DNA of 7,209 nt, taken from contig JASHVI010000106.1 of the NCBI GenBank assembly GCA_030039525.1, positions 1 to 7,209 of the forward strand. The letters are read 5' to 3'. The stretch is from Thermoplasmata archaeon (GTDB taxonomy: Archaea; Thermoplasmatota; Thermoplasmata; Lutacidiplasmatales; UBA184). Below the pieces are notes generated by a model. The model did not search any database. It was given only the letters and a program-made list of their open reading frames with translations, and was not told the DNA's origin. The position numbers and the translations under genes are program-made. This document shows, in pieces, positions 5,642 to 7,209 of the stretch (positions within the stretch are counted from its first letter, which is position 1; every line of letters starts with the position of its first letter).

Positions 5642-6973
5642 ATGCTCAGCGCGCAGACGGAGTTCCTGATCTCGCTCTTCCTCCTGCTGGCCTGCGCCAT
5701 CCTGGCCGGCGAGGTGGCGCTGCGCCTCGGTCAGCTGGCCCTTGTCGGCCAGCTGATCGCCGGGGTCCTCCTGGGCCCGACCCTGCTCGGGCCATACGTG
5801 GGGCTCAGCTCGGTGAGCCCGGAGCTGAGCGCGGTGCAGCTCCTCGCGACGTTCTTCCTCCTCTTCCTCGCGGGCCTCGAGATGGGTCCCGGCTCGATCA
5901 TGCGGATGCGGCGGTCGACGCTCGCCCTCGGCGTCACGATGTTCTTCGTCCCGTTCCTCCTCACCCTCGCCCTCCTGCCGAGGATCTCCCCGGGGATCGG
6001 CTTCCTCACGTCGGCGTTCGTTGCGATCACCCTGTCGATCACAGCGCTCCCGGTGATGGCGGTGATGGTGAAAGAGCTCGGGCTCGTCGGGAAGGAGTTC
6101 GGCGAGCGCGTCATGGGGGCGGCGCTCGTCAACGAGCTCAGCGCGGTCACCGTCTTCGCGCTCTTCCTCCAGGTCTACGATTCCGGGGCGCGGCTCACCT
6201 GGATCTCCTTCGCCGCCTCGCTGGACGCCACCGGGCTGTTCCTCGGGGTCGTCGTCGCGGCGTACCTGATCCTGAAGTACGTCGGCCAGAGCGCGGGCTG
6301 GCGGGCCGCCACCGGCCGCCTGAGCCAGTCCATCCGGACGCAGGAGCCGGGGTTCGCGATCCTGATGATACTCAGCCTCGGCGCGGCGCTCCTCTCGCAG
6401 GCCCTCGGCCTCACCTTCGTCATCGGCGCGTTCTACGCCGGGCTGCTCGTCACCCCGGAGAGCATCGGTCCGAAGGTCTACGACTCGCTCCGGAGGACCC
6501 TCTCGGTGTTCATGTGGGGCCTCTTCATCCCGCTCTTCTTCGCCATAACGGGGGTCCAGGTGAACCTGCGGCTCCTCGTCACCCCCCTCGCCGCGGGGGT
6601 GTTCGCCGCGCTCCTGGTGGTCGCGATCGTCTCCAAGCTCGGCGTCGGCGCTTCCGTCGGGCGCTTCGGGCTGCGCTGGGGGGGCTCCGACTCGCTCGCG
6701 CTCGGCTTCCTGGTCAACAGCCGGGGGGCGGTCGAGATCGCGATGGCCGTCATCCTGTACACGGACGGCGTGCTCAGCACCTTCTGGTTCACCGTGGTCG
6801 TCTCCGTCGGCCTGGTCTGCACCCTGGTGGCCCCGATCGGAGCCGTCGCGGCGTGGCGCTCGACCGCGAGGGGCCGGGCTGACCTGCTGGAACGGGCTCC
6901 CCACCTCGGCGTCCGGGGCGTGCTCCTGGCTCCGAGCGACGAGGCCCTCGACTCGGGCGCCCCGCCGGCCTGA
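5642..6973 (+). CDS. CPA2-family cation:proton antiporter (KefB/CHX-like membrane domain)
   Basis: A 443-residue, very hydrophobic protein of about 12 membrane helices matching the sodium/hydrogen exchanger family (PF00999) without a cytoplasmic RCK/TrkA domain. It exchanges Na+ or K+ for H+ across the cytoplasmic membrane, serving pH and ion balance. Recognisable family segments: the early GQLIAGVLLGPTLLG (36-50); FLLFLAGLEM (72-81); the unwound-helix block ITLSITALPVMAVMVKELGL (129-148); the ion-binding helix segment ALVNELSAVTVFAL (161-174); and LALGFLVNSRGAVEI (352-366) with Arg361, close to the RG.vE signature of KefB and plant CHX proteins. The ion-site pair is Asn164-Glu165, where DD, ND or QD is usual. 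The ATG at 5642 was chosen because the open frame upstream of it (from 5438) is Arg/Pro-rich, non-hydrophobic and crosses the divergent promoter region. The short hydrophilic C-terminus has no known domain. The transported ion cannot be fixed from sequence. Confidence 0.88.
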   Translation: MLSAQTEFLISLFLLLACAILAGEVALRLGQLALVGQLIAGVLLGPTLLGPYVGLSSVSPELSAVQLLATFFLLFLAGLEMGPGSIMRMRRSTLALGVTMFFVPFLLTLALLPRISPGIGFLTSAFVAITLSITALPVMAVMVKELGLVGKEFGERVMGAALVNELSAVTVFALFLQVYDSGARLTWISFAASLDATGLFLGVVVAAYLILKYVGQSAGWRAATGRLSQSIRTQEPGFAILMILSLGAALLSQALGLTFVIGAFYAGLLVTPESIGPKVYDSLRRTLSVFMWGLFIPLFFAITGVQVNLRLLVTPLAAGVFAALLVVAIVSKLGVGASVGRFGLRWGGSDSLALGFLVNSRGAVEIAMAVILYTDGVLSTFWFTVVVSVGLVCTLVAPIGAVAAWRSTARGRADLLERAPHLGVRGVLLAPSDEALDSGAPPA

Positions 6974-7070
6974 CGGGGGTCCGATCCGGCCGGACGGCCC
7001 CGAGCGATCGGCGAGGCTACCGGACCCGACCCCTCATTTCTCGAGGGATCCGCTGGGCGGTCGACATGCC
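6974..7070. other. Convergent intergenic spacer with small inverted repeats
   Basis: This 97-base gap lies between the ends of the antiporter gene and the PIN-domain gene. It holds a 7-base inverted repeat (GGGTCCG at 6977-6983, CGGACCC at 7021-7027), a 10-base palindrome TCCGGCCGGA at 6985-6994 inside it, and a weak hairpin CCCTC/GAGGG at 7031-7047 whose loop contains the only short T-run (ATTTCTC). It is where transcription from both sides would end, but no strong terminator is seen. Confidence 0.35.
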
Positions 7071-7208
7071 CTAGGGGCCGAGCCAGAGGGTCTTCGGAAG
7101 CCCGCGGAAGTGGGCGTTTCCGGTGAGAACCATCCCGCCCAGCGCTCGCGCGGTTGCGAGGACCACGGCGTCGGCGAGGCCCGGGCGATCGAGCCGCCTC
7201 GACTTCGC
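7071..7208 (-). CDS. PIN-domain ribonuclease (VapC-like), C-terminal fragment cut by window edge
   Basis: Reading the minus strand from the right edge, 45 codons run to a TAG at 7073-7071. They encode GLADAVVLATARALGGMVLT followed by GNAHFRGLP, which matches the C-terminal half of PIN-domain proteins: a conserved acidic Asp (fragment residue 13) in the L.DA..LATA helix, then the strand and (T)(G)(N/D)..HF.GLP turn. PIN proteins are Mg2+-dependent RNases, most often toxins of VapBC systems that cut tRNA or rRNA. The usual acidic or polar position after TG is Asn here, a common variant. The N-terminal half, including the first catalytic Asp, and any antitoxin gene (expected upstream, at higher coordinates) lie outside the window, so toxin status is unproven. 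Too short for a start to be assigned. Confidence 0.75.
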   Translation of the reverse strand, partial: AKSRRLDRPGLADAVVLATARALGGMVLTGNAHFRGLPKTLWLGP

Positions 7209-7209
7209 G

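Noticed and set aside
5463..5669. A 68-codon frame starting with TTG in the divergent region (MSENTPEK...)
   Set aside because: It overlaps the antiporter start, has low-complexity Ser/Gly/Arg composition and no ribosome-binding site; no basis for calling a gene.
5591..6904. A 437-codon minus-strand frame opposite the antiporter
   Set aside because: Highly charged, repetitive-looking composition (Arg, Glu, Asp, His) is the antisense image of hydrophobic codons; the plus-strand frame is a clear membrane antiporter.
7031..7047. CCCTC...GAGGG hairpin with T-containing loop as an intrinsic terminator
   Set aside because: The stem is only five pairs and no T-run follows it; too weak to call a terminator.
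1..7209. CRISPR arrays, tRNA or rRNA genes, insertion sequences
   Set aside because: No regularly spaced repeats, no cloverleaf-like segments with the conserved TTCRA T-arm in intergenic DNA, and no transposase motifs or terminal repeats were seen.

Overview
This 7.2 kb window is very GC-rich with almost every base in a gene. It most resembles a chromosome segment of a high-GC archaeon, probably an uncultured member of the Thermoplasmatota; this is an inference, not a search result. The support is: AT-rich TATA-like boxes centred about 26-27 bases upstream of start codons with no usable Shine-Dalgarno site (leaderless, archaeal-style expression); large sequon-dense surface proteins with PKD domains; an archaeal-type winged-helix domain; and a secreted G1-type acid peptidase, which would suit an acidic habitat.

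Layout. Positions 3-101 hold the Ala/Pro-rich end of an unidentified upstream gene, overlapped by truA (tRNA pseudouridine synthase, 91-948, +). A short promoter region follows, then a secreted glutamic peptidase of the eqolisin/G1 family (992-1816, +). Its end converges, across 28 bases, on a two-gene minus-strand operon. The first gene (5430-3154) encodes a 758-residue, sequon-rich surface protein with PKD-type domains, anchored at its C-terminus. The second (3113-1845) encodes an unusual one-component membrane protein: signal peptide, two extracellular PKD domains, one membrane helix, then a cytoplasmic winged-helix DNA-binding domain. A 211-base divergent region with AT-rich promoter islands separates this operon from a CPA2/KefB-like cation:proton antiporter (5642-6973, +). 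Facing it at the right edge is the C-terminal end of a PIN-domain (VapC-like) ribonuclease (7208-7071, -).

How the genes may work together. The most interesting unit is the minus-strand operon: a heavily decorated surface protein followed by a membrane-anchored PKD-winged-helix protein. It looks like a candidate cell-surface sensing module in which the outer PKD domains perceive a ligand, matrix or the neighbouring glycoprotein and the inner winged helix acts on DNA. A secreted acid peptidase beside it and a proton-coupled antiporter divergent from it fit a cell-envelope or acid-environment theme. The functional links are inferred from neighbourhood only.
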